From an uncultured Myxococcales bacterium (lineage in GTDB: Bacteria; Myxococcota_A; UBA9042), in assembly GCA_903842345.1 (NCBI GenBank), contig CAIMLR010000021.1, positions 1 through 64,000 of the forward strand: DNA of 64,000 nt, written 5' to 3'. The notes under the pieces are model-generated. The model searched no databases. It was not told the DNA's origin and saw only the letters and a program-made list of their open reading frames with translations. This document shows positions 1 through 8,382 of this stretch, in pieces; positions within the stretch are counted from its first letter, which is position 1; the number at the start of each line of letters is the position of its first letter. The position numbers and the translations under genes were made by a program.

Positions 1-1341
1 CCCCGCCAGCCCGCCCGTCATGTACCCCACCACGCTGCCGCCGAGCATCGCGCGCAAGCCGAGCGTGGCCAGGTCCTTCCGGCGTTCCGGCGCCATCGCC
101 GCGATGCCGCCGATTTGGATGGCGATGGACGCGAAGTTGGCAAAACCGCACAAGGCGTACGCCGTGATGATGGCGGCGCGCGGGGAGAGCGCTTGCGGCG
201 AGGCGAGGTTCTTGGCGAGGTCGAGGTAGGCGACGAACTCGTTCAGCACAATCTTGACGCCCAGCAGGCTGCCGACCGCGGGCGATTCCTCCGCCGAGAT
301 GCCGATGAGCCAGGCGACGGGCGTGAAGAAGTAGCCGAGCAGCTTCTGCAGCGTCACGCCCTCAAAGCCGAAGAGGCCAAGCGTCCACCCGAGCATCGCG
401 TTGGCCAGCGCCACGAGCGCGATGAAGGCGATGAGCATCGCGCCGACGTTCAGCGCCAGATGCAGGCCTTCGGAAGCGCCCGCCGCCGCCGCGTCGATGA
501 CGTTTTCGTGCAGCCGCGGCACTTCGATCGTTGAATCCGGACCGGTTTCAGGAACTTCCGTCTCCGGCACGAGCAGCTTGGACACAAGCACCGTCGCCGG
601 CGCCGCCATGATGGACGCCGCGAGCAGGTGCCCCGCGATGTCCGGGAAGGCCTTGTGCAACATGCCGACGTAGGCCGCCATGACGCCGCCGGCGACCGTG
701 CCAAAGCCGCCGACCATGATGCAGTGGAGCTCCGAGCGCGTCATCTTGGGCAGGAACGGGCGGACCATCAGCGGCGCTTCCGTTTGGCCGAGGAAGATGT
801 TGCCGACGGTGGAGAGCGACTCCGCGCCCGACGTGCCCATGAAGCGCGCGAGGCCTTTGGCGAACACGCGGACGATGCGGACCATGATGCCGCTGTGGTA
901 GCCGACGGTCATGAGCGACGAGAAGAAGATGATGGTCGGCAGGACGCTGAACGCCACGACGGCGGTGCCGCTGACGAGATCGCCAAAGAGGAAGCGCGCG
1001 CCGTCGTTGGAGAAGTTCATGAGCGCGACGAAGGCGTCATTGACCCACGAGAAGAACTTGTTGGCCTGCGAGGACTTGAGGACCAACGCCGCGAAGACGA
1101 GCTGCATCGTGACGCCCGCGCCGACGACCCGCCACGGAAATTTCTGGCCGGGGCGCTTGTCGCGGAAGATCCAGCACCCGGCGATCATGACGATGAGGCC
1201 GAGGACCGCCTGCAAACGCGGCAGAATGCCGGCGTCGCCGACGTCGTGAACAAAGGCGTGCGGGGCAGTTGCCGGATCGGCGCTGGCAACCAGCGGAAAT
1301 GCCAGACAAAGCGCGACAAGAACGACGAGGCGAATCGGCAT
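1..1341 (-). CDS. nupC: Concentrative nucleoside transporter (CNT/NupC family), C-terminus cut by window edge
   Basis: This is a cation-coupled nucleoside uptake permease of the inner membrane. I translated it from the reverse strand: 447 codons lie in the window with no stop, and the stop should be just outside because the last residues (GLRAMLGGSVVGYMTGG) match the family C-terminus. Family motifs include GNIFLGQTEAPL, MTRSELHCIMVGGFGTVAGG and GFANFASIAIQIGG. The ATG at 1341 is followed by a signal-like hydrophobic segment and preceded by a GGAG at suitable spacing. About 100 bases separate it from the divergent kinase-fusion gene at 1448, so the two probably share a promoter region and perhaps a pathway. 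The family call is firm; the nucleoside transported cannot be read from sequence. Confidence 0.9.
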   Translation of the reverse strand, partial: MPIRLVVLVALCLAFPLVASADPATAPHAFVHDVGDAGILPRLQAVLGLIVMIAGCWIFRDKRPGQKFPWRVVGAGVTMQLVFAALVLKSSQANKFFSWVNDAFVALMNFSNDGARFLFGDLVSGTAVVAFSVLPTIIFFSSLMTVGYHSGIMVRIVRVFAKGLARFMGTSGAESLSTVGNIFLGQTEAPLMVRPFLPKMTRSELHCIMVGGFGTVAGGVMAAYVGMLHKAFPDIAGHLLAASIMAAPATVLVSKLLVPETEVPETGPDSTIEVPRLHENVIDAAAAGASEGLHLALNVGAMLIAFIALVALANAMLGWTLGLFGFEGVTLQKLLGYFFTPVAWLIGISAEESPAVGSLLGVKIVLNEFVAYLDLAKNLASPQALSPRAAIITAYALCGFANFASIAIQIGGIAAMAPERRKDLATLGLRAMLGGSVVGYMTGGLAG

Positions 1342-1447
1342 CGCGGACTCCGGTCGCAGCGGATGGCGACGGACCGAGCGTGCGTGGTTGTGCGCACGCC
1401 GTCAACGCTTGCCCGCAGACACGGCAGCGTGCCACCATCGCGGTCCC

Positions 1448-3259
1448 ATGGCGCGTCGTCCTCACATCCTCATCATCGGCGGCGCTTCCGTGGACAGCCT
1501 GCGCGCGGACGGCCAGGCCATCACGACGCCAGGCGGCGCGGCGCTCTACACCGCGATTGCCGCGCGAAAAGCCGGCGCGGACGTGCGGTTTTTCGGCTTC
1601 AAGCCCGATCCCCTGCCCGAACTCTTCCGCGAGCCGGCGCGCATGGTCGATTGGGTCGGCCCGCCGTGCCGGCTGGACGACATTCCGCACTTTGAAATCA
1701 TCTACGACGAGCGCGGCGATGCCCGCATGGGCGCGGCGTCCTGGGGCAAGGAAGACCAGCTCGATCCGGCGATGGTCCCGGACGCGTTGCTGGAGAGCGT
1801 CGACTACATCCACATTGCGGCGATCCACGATCCGTCGCTGCAGATGAAGTTCGTGCAGACGCTGCGGCGGCGTTCGTCGGCGAAGCTGTCGGCGGGCACG
1901 TTTGGCTACATGGTGCACCGCGCGCCGGATGCGGTGCGGGCGCTGCAGGAAGCGACGGACCTGTTCTTCCTGAACGGCTTTGAGGCCGATCTGGTGTTTG
2001 GCCGGCAGGCGCCAACCGTGCGACCCGGGCAGATCCTCGTGATTACCCGCGGCGCGGAAGGCGCGGACGTGTGGCAGGGCGATTGGTGCACGCGGGTGCC
2101 GTGCTATCCGGCCCAGCCGCTCGACCTCACGGGCGCGGGCGATTCCGTGTGCGGCGGCGCGCTGGCGGGGCTTGTGGACGGCCTGCATCCGACCCAAGCG
2201 GTGCAACTGGGCGCGGCTGTCGCGGCGCTGACCATCGAGTCCCCGGGCATGACGGGGCTGCTGAAAGCGACGCGGATGACCATCGTCCAGCGCCAGACGC
2301 AGACCGTGGACGCGCGCGTGAGCGTGGATGAGGCGCAAGTGGAGCGCATTGGCGCGATCCTCGCCGACCTGCCGCACATCGCGCCGTTTGATTTTACTGG
2401 CCCGCACTTTCCGCCGGTCGGCGATCCGCTGGCGATCCCGTGGTTCTTCGCCACGATGCTGCACCAGTTTGGCTTCTGGAGCCCGCGCGAAGGCCGTTGG
2501 GACCAGCCGATGCTGGCGAACCTCGATGGCGAGCGGCTCAAGGGCTCGGACTACGTCTTTGCAGCCTTTGCCCGCGTGCTGCGGGACAATCCCGACCTGC
2601 TGGCGCCGCGCGCGCAGGCGACGTTGCGCTGGAGCGACACGGAAGACACGTTCCGCGCGGACGACGGCAACGTGCCGGTGCCGGTGCTGGCCAACCACCA
2701 CGCGTTGGCGCGCAGCTATGGCCGCGACTTGTGGGAATTGGGCTGGACGCCGGAGCTTTTGGTGACGCTTGCGCAGGAGGCCGCGAATCCGGTCGCGGCG
2801 CTCGTGGAAAAGCTCGACCACATCGCCGGCTACCGCGAGGATCCGCTGCGGAAGAAGTCGATGTTGCTTGTGGCGGCGCTGGGCCAACGCCCGGAGAAGT
2901 TCCTGGATCTGGCCGACGGCCGCGATCTGGCGCCCATTATCGACTACCACCTCATGCGCTCCTGCCTGCGCACGGGCCTGGTGCGCGTGCATGACGACGC
3001 GCTGCGGGCGACGCTGCTGGGCCGCAAACTGTGCACGCCGGCCGACGAAAACGCGGTGCGGGTGGCGAGCTACGACGCGATTCAACGCCTGTGCGCGCAC
3101 TCCGGGCGGGACGTGGGCACGGTCGACTATTTCTTCTTTGGTGCGCGCAAACGCTGCCCGGAGCTGACCGAGCCCGATTGCGCGAATTGCCCGCTGGAGA
3201 GCGCGTGCGCGAAGGACAAGGGGCTGTTCCAGCCGGTCCTGCGGACGACTTTCTACTGA
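1448..3259 (+). CDS. PfkB-family kinase fused to an iron-sulfur, HhH-glycosylase-like C-terminal domain
   Basis: Residues 1 to about 285 form a PfkB (ribokinase-type) kinase, with an N-terminal IIGGASVDSL strand, a PGGAALYTAIAA substrate loop and the anion-hole motif LDLTGAGDS holding the catalytic Asp near residue 232. Residues about 300-603 are a second domain. It has D499-x-H501 in DYHLMRSCLRTGLV, reminiscent of DxH..R..RTG in endonuclease III. It ends with C570-x7-C578-x2-C581-x5-C587, close to the C-x6-C-x2-C-x5-C [4Fe-4S] loop of that family. Spacing and sequence also recall queuosine-salvage (DUF2419/Qng1) glycosylase-fold proteins. The canonical LPGVG hairpin is not visible. I chose the ATG at 1448 because it sits directly before the kinase fold; upstream in-frame codons look noncoding. 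The nearby nucleoside permease suggests salvage of a (modified) nucleoside. The kinase call is firm, the second domain tentative. Confidence 0.75.
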   Translation: MARRPHILIIGGASVDSLRADGQAITTPGGAALYTAIAARKAGADVRFFGFKPDPLPELFREPARMVDWVGPPCRLDDIPHFEIIYDERGDARMGAASWGKEDQLDPAMVPDALLESVDYIHIAAIHDPSLQMKFVQTLRRRSSAKLSAGTFGYMVHRAPDAVRALQEATDLFFLNGFEADLVFGRQAPTVRPGQILVITRGAEGADVWQGDWCTRVPCYPAQPLDLTGAGDSVCGGALAGLVDGLHPTQAVQLGAAVAALTIESPGMTGLLKATRMTIVQRQTQTVDARVSVDEAQVERIGAILADLPHIAPFDFTGPHFPPVGDPLAIPWFFATMLHQFGFWSPREGRWDQPMLANLDGERLKGSDYVFAAFARVLRDNPDLLAPRAQATLRWSDTEDTFRADDGNVPVPVLANHHALARSYGRDLWELGWTPELLVTLAQEAANPVAALVEKLDHIAGYREDPLRKKSMLLVAALGQRPEKFLDLADGRDLAPIIDYHLMRSCLRTGLVRVHDDALRATLLGRKLCTPADENAVRVASYDAIQRLCAHSGRDVGTVDYFFFGARKRCPELTEPDCANCPLESACAKDKGLFQPVLRTTFY

Positions 3260-3268
3260 CGCGCGCGG

Positions 3269-4042
3269 CTACTTCCGCCGCCGCGCCAGAAACGTATCCA
3301 TCCGCCGAAACTTCTCGGGATTCTCAAACAGCGCCGCCTGCGTCGCGTTGGCAAAGCGCGTCTGCGCCGCCGTATCGCCTTCATACTGCGCCAGCGCCAG
3401 CTTGGTCATGCGCGTCGCCATCGGATCGTTGTTGCTGATCATGTCGGCGATGCCGAGCGCCGCCTCCAGCACGTCGTTGTCGTCCACGACCTGGTTGACC
3501 ATGCCCATGTGGAGCGCCTCGTCGGCTTCCACAATGCGACCGGTGAACAGCAGCTCGCGCGCCCGCCCGAGGCCCACGAGCGCCGCCAACCGCCACGTCG
3601 CGCCTGCCGCCGCCATGATGCCCAGACCCGTCTCCGGCTGGCCAAACTTGGCCGACTGCCCCGCCACGCGGATGTCGCACGCCAACGCGAGCTCGCAACC
3701 GCCGCCCAGCGCGTAGCCGCGAATCGCCGCAATCACCGGGCTGGGAAACTTGGCGATGCGGTCAAAAAGCGCGCTGTTGATGCCCTTCAGCGCGTCCTCA
3801 GCGCGGCGATCCCGCAGTTGCGCAATGTCCGCGCCCGCAGCGAACGCTTTGCCGCCCGCGCCAGTCAGGACGACCACGTGCACGTCCGGGCGGTTCTCAT
3901 AGAGGTCGAGCGCGGCGTGCAGCGCATCAACCAGGCCATGGTCAAGCGCGTTCAGCTTCTCGGGCCGATTCAGCGTGAGGATCAAGACGTTGCCACGCAC
4001 TTCATCAAGAAGCGCTGGCTGATGCACACCCGGGATACTCAC
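3269..4042 (-). CDS. Enoyl-CoA hydratase/isomerase (crotonase) family protein
   Basis: A 257-residue crotonase that would hydrate 2,3-enoyl-CoA esters or catalyse a related reaction in the cytoplasm. It shows the oxyanion-hole segments AAGADIAQL and GYALGGGCELALACD, and keeps a conserved acidic residue in FGQPETGLGI. The length is normal for single-domain hydratases. The start is GTG at 4042, supported by a GGAGG about eight bases upstream. It lies downstream of boxB and boxC on the same strand with a 76-base gap, so it may serve the lower part of the benzoyl-CoA route or general beta-oxidation. Substrate cannot be decided from sequence. Confidence 0.88.
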   Translation of the reverse strand: MSIPGVHQPALLDEVRGNVLILTLNRPEKLNALDHGLVDALHAALDLYENRPDVHVVVLTGAGGKAFAAGADIAQLRDRRAEDALKGINSALFDRIAKFPSPVIAAIRGYALGGGCELALACDIRVAGQSAKFGQPETGLGIMAAAGATWRLAALVGLGRARELLFTGRIVEADEALHMGMVNQVVDDNDVLEAALGIADMISNNDPMATRMTKLALAQYEGDTAAQTRFANATQAALFENPEKFRRMDTFLARRRK

Positions 4043-4118
4043 GAGCTTTCCTCCTCACCTGTAGCCCCGGGAAGCCGGCACGCCGCGCTGGTGCGCGAAG
4101 TCCCGGTCGAGCGGCGCA

Positions 4119-5534
4119 CTACAGCTTGACGTACTCGTACTGAAACTCTTGACCGTTGATGCCGCGCCGCGGCGGGGCAATCCAATTCGCGACCTTACCC
4201 TGCTCGTACACGCCGTGCATGATGCTGCGGAGATACGCCTTGTCGGCATCGCTCGGCAGCCAATCCGCCTTGCGCGCGTTGAACTCCGCTTCGCTGATGG
4301 GGTTGCCCTGCAGGTCAAAGAACGAACCGTTGTAGACGCCCTGGTGGCGATGGAAACGGCGCGACGGCAGCGTGACCTCAAAGTCCAGCCCTTCGTCCTT
4401 GACCGCCTTGCTCCAGCGCCGCACGGCATTCGCGCAGTCGTCGATGTAGTCGTCCCGCAGCACTTCATTCATCGCGTTGCGCAGCGCCACGCTCTCGTCC
4501 ACGAACTTGCCGTCCTTGAACAGCGTCACCAGCTTTTCCTGGCCAAGCGCGGTGTGCTCCGTGTAGTTCTTTTCTTCCATGAAGCGGCCTTTCAAGCCCG
4601 CGGCAAAAAAGTCCGCGGCGTTGCTTGAAATTTCGCTGCCAAAGAGGTCGAGGCAGTAGCTGAACCAGAAGTTGATGAACTTCTGGACCGTCGCCAGGTC
4701 AATGCCGCCCTGCGCCCGCGCGTCGCCGCTCGGATCCAGAAGCGTCAACTGCGCCGAACGACGGAGCACGCGCTCCAGACCGGTATCGCCCACGAACATG
4801 TGATGCGCTTCTTCCGTGAGCATGAACTTGCACGTGCGGCTCAGCGGGTCAAAGCCCGATTCTGAAAGCGAATGCAGCTGGAACTTGCCGTCGCGATCCG
4901 CGAACATCGTGAAGCAGTAGAAGCTCAACCAGTCGTCGCACGGCTGATTGAACGCATCCAGGATGCGCGGCTTGTCAGCATCGCCAGAGCGACGCGCCAG
5001 CAATTCCTCCGCCTCATCGCGGCCTTCCGCGCCAAAATAGCTGTGCAGCAGGTACACCATCGCCCACAAGTGGCGGCCTTCTTCCACGTTGACCTGACAG
5101 ACGTTGCGCATGTCATACAGGCTCGGCGCGGTCTTCCACAGTTGGCGCTGCTGCTCCACGCTCGCCGGCTCGGTATCGCCCTGGGTCACGATGATGCGCC
5201 GCAGCGTGTTGCGGAACTCGCCCGGCACTTCCTGCCACGCGGGCTGGCCGATGTGGTCGCCAAAGTTGACCTTGCGCTCCGGATCCCGCTCCGACAGGAA
5301 AATTCCCCAGCGGTAATCGGGCATCTTCACGTAGTCAAAGTGCGCCCAACCGTCCTTGTCCGCGCTCACGGCGGTGCGGAGGTAGACGTCCTTCTCCTGA
5401 ATGCCATCCGGTCCCATCTCCTGCCACCACTGCAGGTAGCGCGGCTGCCAATGTTCCAACGCGCGCTGCAACCGCCGGTCATCGGACAGGTTGACGTTGT
5501 TCGGAATTTTGCTCTGGTAATCGATACTCGCCAT
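4119..5534 (-). CDS. boxB: Benzoyl-CoA 2,3-epoxidase, oxygenase component BoxB
   Basis: BoxB is the diiron oxygenase that epoxidises benzoyl-CoA with O2 in the aerobic benzoyl-CoA (box) pathway. The 471-residue protein starts MASIDYQSKIPNNVNLS, typical of the family. It has two ExxH iron-binding pairs, EEGRH (E152, H155) and EEAHH (E242, H245), with E122 and D213 at the spacing expected for the other ligands. The ATG at 5534 is preceded by GGAGGG. It follows boxC by 57 bases. The reductase BoxA and a benzoate-CoA ligase are not in the window, so they must be encoded elsewhere if the pathway works. Confidence in the family is high. Confidence 0.95.
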   Translation of the reverse strand: MASIDYQSKIPNNVNLSDDRRLQRALEHWQPRYLQWWQEMGPDGIQEKDVYLRTAVSADKDGWAHFDYVKMPDYRWGIFLSERDPERKVNFGDHIGQPAWQEVPGEFRNTLRRIIVTQGDTEPASVEQQRQLWKTAPSLYDMRNVCQVNVEEGRHLWAMVYLLHSYFGAEGRDEAEELLARRSGDADKPRILDAFNQPCDDWLSFYCFTMFADRDGKFQLHSLSESGFDPLSRTCKFMLTEEAHHMFVGDTGLERVLRRSAQLTLLDPSGDARAQGGIDLATVQKFINFWFSYCLDLFGSEISSNAADFFAAGLKGRFMEEKNYTEHTALGQEKLVTLFKDGKFVDESVALRNAMNEVLRDDYIDDCANAVRRWSKAVKDEGLDFEVTLPSRRFHRHQGVYNGSFFDLQGNPISEAEFNARKADWLPSDADKAYLRSIMHGVYEQGKVANWIAPPRRGINGQEFQYEYVKL

Positions 5535-5556
5535 GCACTGCCCTCCGTCGCGTTCA

Positions 5557-5571
5557 GGCTCCTGCGGAGCC
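5557..5571. other. Short perfect hairpin between boxC and boxB
   Basis: GGCTCC, a three-base TGC loop, then GGAGCC lies in the 57-base gap between the boxC stop and the boxB start. It has no T-run on either side, so a role as a strong intrinsic terminator is unlikely. It might stabilise or process the boxCB transcript, or have no function. Confidence 0.35.
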
Positions 5572-5591
5572 AGCTCCCGTTTATCCCCGTA

Positions 5592-7280
5592 TCAAGTGCG
5601 ATTCCAGTCAAACACCGGCGCTTGCGGATGCCCGTACATCGGCAGCGCGCCGCGCTCGCCCACCGCATTCGGCCGCTGGAAGATCCAGTTCTGCCACGCG
5701 GTCAGCCGACCAAAAAGCTTGGTGTCACAGTTCTCCGGACCGGCAAAACGCAGGTTTTGCTCCATGCCCGTCAGTGCATCCGGCGAGAACGACACGCGTT
5801 CTTCAATCGCCAGCCGCACTTCGTCTTCCCAGTCGATGTCGTCCGGCGCGCGGGTCACGAGCCCCAGCTGCTCCGCGGTCGGCGCGTCCACGGCGCCGTG
5901 CATCGCCAGGATCTTGGCCAAGCCGTCCGGATCGCCGTACAGGCGAATCTGCAGCCGCGTCATGCCGTTGTGCGCCGCGTGCGTGCCCGCGTGAACCTGC
6001 CCGAGCGCGATGCTGTTGGCGGCATCCGGGTCGTCGAGCATGTACGCCCGATCCGCCGACCACGCGATTTCCAGCAGCGTGCCGGCAAAGCACGAGCCGG
6101 GCTCAATGAGCGCAAACATCGACCGCGACATGTTGTCCAGCCGCCGGAGCACGCGCGACTGGAACAGCTGGATTTCACGCGCCAGCCACGAGCCGTCGGC
6201 GCGCAACTGCGCAATCGCCGCGTCATGGCCGAGGACGCCTTCCGCCGTTCCCACCGTACGCAAAAGAATCAGACCGATTTTTGGATAGTTGAAGCGCAAA
6301 TCGAGAAGCGCCGCATCCAACTCGCGAAACGCCTGCAGCGACCACGCCGTCGCGCCCTGAGCCTGCAAGCCTGCGGCCGAAGCCGGCGCCGCTTCACTCG
6401 GACCGCGCAGCGTCAGCTCGCACCAACGCTTGTCATGGAGGATGCGCAGCGTCACATTCGGCCACGTCAGCGTCTCGATTTCGCCGTCGCGCACCTGCGT
6501 GCGGGCAACGGGCGTCAGCGCGATGCCCTGTTCGCCTTGATTGCCGCCAGCGTCCGCGACGATCTTCTGCGAGCGTTCGGCAATCCCCTGATCCCACTTC
6601 GATTTTGGCCAACCGCCGTCGACAAGCCGCATCTTCAGCGCGTCGCGCAGGCGAAAGCCTTCCGCTTTGGTGCAGAACAAGTCCGCCACGTCGCGCCGCA
6701 CCTTGCGCTTGTCCACGAGCCGCGTCAGGCCGCCCGTACCCGGCAGCACGCCAAGGAGCGGCACTTCCGGCAGGGACACGGCGGAAAAACCGTCGTCAAT
6801 CAGGTAGATCTCCGCGCACGCCTCGGCCAGTTCATAGCCACCGCCCGCCGCCGTTCCGTTCAGCGCCGCGATGTAACGCTGACTGGAGTGCGTCGTCGCG
6901 TCTTCGATCTCGCAGCGGGTTTCATTGGTGAACTTGCAGAAGTTGACCTTGAAGCCATGCGCGGAGCCCGCGAGCATCTTGATGTTGGCGCCGGCGCAGA
7001 ACATCTTGGGCACGCCGCCCGTGACGACGATGCAGCGCACTTGCGGGTGCTCAAAGCGCAGCCGGCGGACCGCGTCGGCCAACTCGATGTCCACGCCCAG
7101 ATCGTAACTGTTCATTTTCAGGTCATAACCCGGCCGCAAGGGGGCATCGCGATCGACCTGCATCGTGAGCGTGGCGACGGCGCCGTCCACGGCGAGCTTC
7201 CAGTGGTGGTAGCGCTCCGGCGAGGTGTCAAACGTGACCGGCGGCAAGTCCAAATGCGCAGAATCGTGAGCCATTTGCAT
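5592..7280 (-). CDS. boxC: Benzoyl-CoA-dihydrodiol lyase BoxC (2,3-epoxybenzoyl-CoA dihydrolase)
   Basis: BoxC opens the ring of 2,3-epoxybenzoyl-CoA, releasing formate and 3,4-dehydroadipyl-CoA semialdehyde. The 562 residues contain two crotonase-like halves. The N-terminal half shows CAGANIKMLAG and GTAAGGGYELAEACAEIYL, which form the acyl-CoA pocket; the second half is more divergent (CFAGTLLEIAWSADRAYML). Length and the opening segment PPVTFDTSPERYHHWKL fit the family. The ATG at 7280 is used; an in-frame ATG two codons later (MAHD) is possible. It heads a minus-strand group boxC, boxB, crotonase and is divergent from the ADP-ribosylglycohydrolase gene, with a 114-base gap holding their promoters. 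Confidence 0.94.
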   Translation of the reverse strand: MQMAHDSAHLDLPPVTFDTSPERYHHWKLAVDGAVATLTMQVDRDAPLRPGYDLKMNSYDLGVDIELADAVRRLRFEHPQVRCIVVTGGVPKMFCAGANIKMLAGSAHGFKVNFCKFTNETRCEIEDATTHSSQRYIAALNGTAAGGGYELAEACAEIYLIDDGFSAVSLPEVPLLGVLPGTGGLTRLVDKRKVRRDVADLFCTKAEGFRLRDALKMRLVDGGWPKSKWDQGIAERSQKIVADAGGNQGEQGIALTPVARTQVRDGEIETLTWPNVTLRILHDKRWCELTLRGPSEAAPASAAGLQAQGATAWSLQAFRELDAALLDLRFNYPKIGLILLRTVGTAEGVLGHDAAIAQLRADGSWLAREIQLFQSRVLRRLDNMSRSMFALIEPGSCFAGTLLEIAWSADRAYMLDDPDAANSIALGQVHAGTHAAHNGMTRLQIRLYGDPDGLAKILAMHGAVDAPTAEQLGLVTRAPDDIDWEDEVRLAIEERVSFSPDALTGMEQNLRFAGPENCDTKLFGRLTAWQNWIFQRPNAVGERGALPMYGHPQAPVFDWNRT

Positions 7281-7394
7281 CCCAAGGCGCGGTTCGACCG
7301 CGAGCGGCGGAGCCTATCACAAAACGTTGCCGCTTGTCTGCCGCCTCTTTGACGTCGCGGTCGCGGAGTGCGAGAACAGCGGCGGAGGATTGTC

Positions 7395-8312
7395 ATGACG
7401 AAGCTGCTTGAAAAACGGGACCGCGCGCTCGGCGCGTTCATGGGCCTCGCCGTCGGTGATGCGCTGGGAACGACGCTGGAATTCGTCAAGCGCAAGGACG
7501 TCGTGCCGATTGCAGACATGGTGGGCGGTGGGCCTTTTGGCCTGAAACCGGGGCAGTGGACGGACGACACCGCCATGGCGCTGTGCCTCGCGGATTCGCT
7601 GAACGCGTGTGGCACCTTGAATCAGCGCGATCTGGCTGAACGGTTCCAGCGCTGGCGGCTGAAGGGCGAAAACTCCGTGACTGGCGTCTGTTTTGACATC
7701 GGCGGCGCGACGAAGCAGGCGCTGATTCGGTTCGCGCAGACCGACGATCCGGTCGCGGGCTCGACGGATCCGAACGATGGCGGCAATGGCTCGTTGATGC
7801 GGCTCTCGCCCGTCGCCGTGCGGTTTCACGACGTGGCGACGGCGGTTGAGGCGGCGCGGCGGCAGAGCGAGGTGACGCACGCGTCAGCAGAGTGCATGGA
7901 CGCTTGCGCGCTGTTTGCTGAGGTCCTGGTTCTGGCGATCGACGGCGCGGACAAGGCGTCCGTGTTGCAGGCGCGCGAGCGCGCGTTGGCGCCGAAGATC
8001 GCGGGGATCGCCAGCGGCGCGTGGCAAGCGAAGACCGAGGCGCAGATCAGCTCGACGGGGTACGTCGTCCACACGCTGGAGGCTGCGCTCTGGTGCGTCC
8101 ATCACAGCGACAACTTCCACGACGCCGTGCTGCGCGCCGCCAACCTGGGGCATGACGCCGATACCGTCGCCGCGGTGACGGGCCAACTGGCGGGCGCGAT
8201 CTGGGGCCTCTCCGGCATTCCGGCGGCCTGGCTGGAGAAGCTGGCCTGGCGTGACGATCTTGTGGCACGCGCGACCCGCCTTTGGGACGCCGGAGTCGCG
8301 GACGCCCGATGA
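7395..8312 (+). CDS. ADP-ribosylglycohydrolase family protein
   Basis: A 305-residue member of the DraG/ARH fold, which removes ADP-ribose from proteins or nucleic acids using a binuclear Mg centre. Visible motifs are GAFMGLAVGDALGTTLEF, PGQWTDDTAMALCLADSL (the metal-binding T-D-D) and the C-terminal NLGHDADTVAAVTGQLAGA, which supplies further metal ligands. I chose the ATG at 7395 rather than an upstream GTG because GGAGGA sits about seven bases before it. It is divergent from boxC and 70 bases before the thiolase gene. The target is unknown; a DraG-like role on nitrogenase is not supported by any neighbour. Confidence 0.9.
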   Translation: MTKLLEKRDRALGAFMGLAVGDALGTTLEFVKRKDVVPIADMVGGGPFGLKPGQWTDDTAMALCLADSLNACGTLNQRDLAERFQRWRLKGENSVTGVCFDIGGATKQALIRFAQTDDPVAGSTDPNDGGNGSLMRLSPVAVRFHDVATAVEAARRQSEVTHASAECMDACALFAEVLVLAIDGADKASVLQARERALAPKIAGIASGAWQAKTEAQISSTGYVVHTLEAALWCVHHSDNFHDAVLRAANLGHDADTVAAVTGQLAGAIWGLSGIPAAWLEKLAWRDDLVARATRLWDAGVADAR

Positions 8313-8382
8313 CAACTGCCGCGCCGGAGCCTACACTCCCCGCCCGCGGCCGTCTGACCGCCCTTTCCTCTCCGGAGTCACC

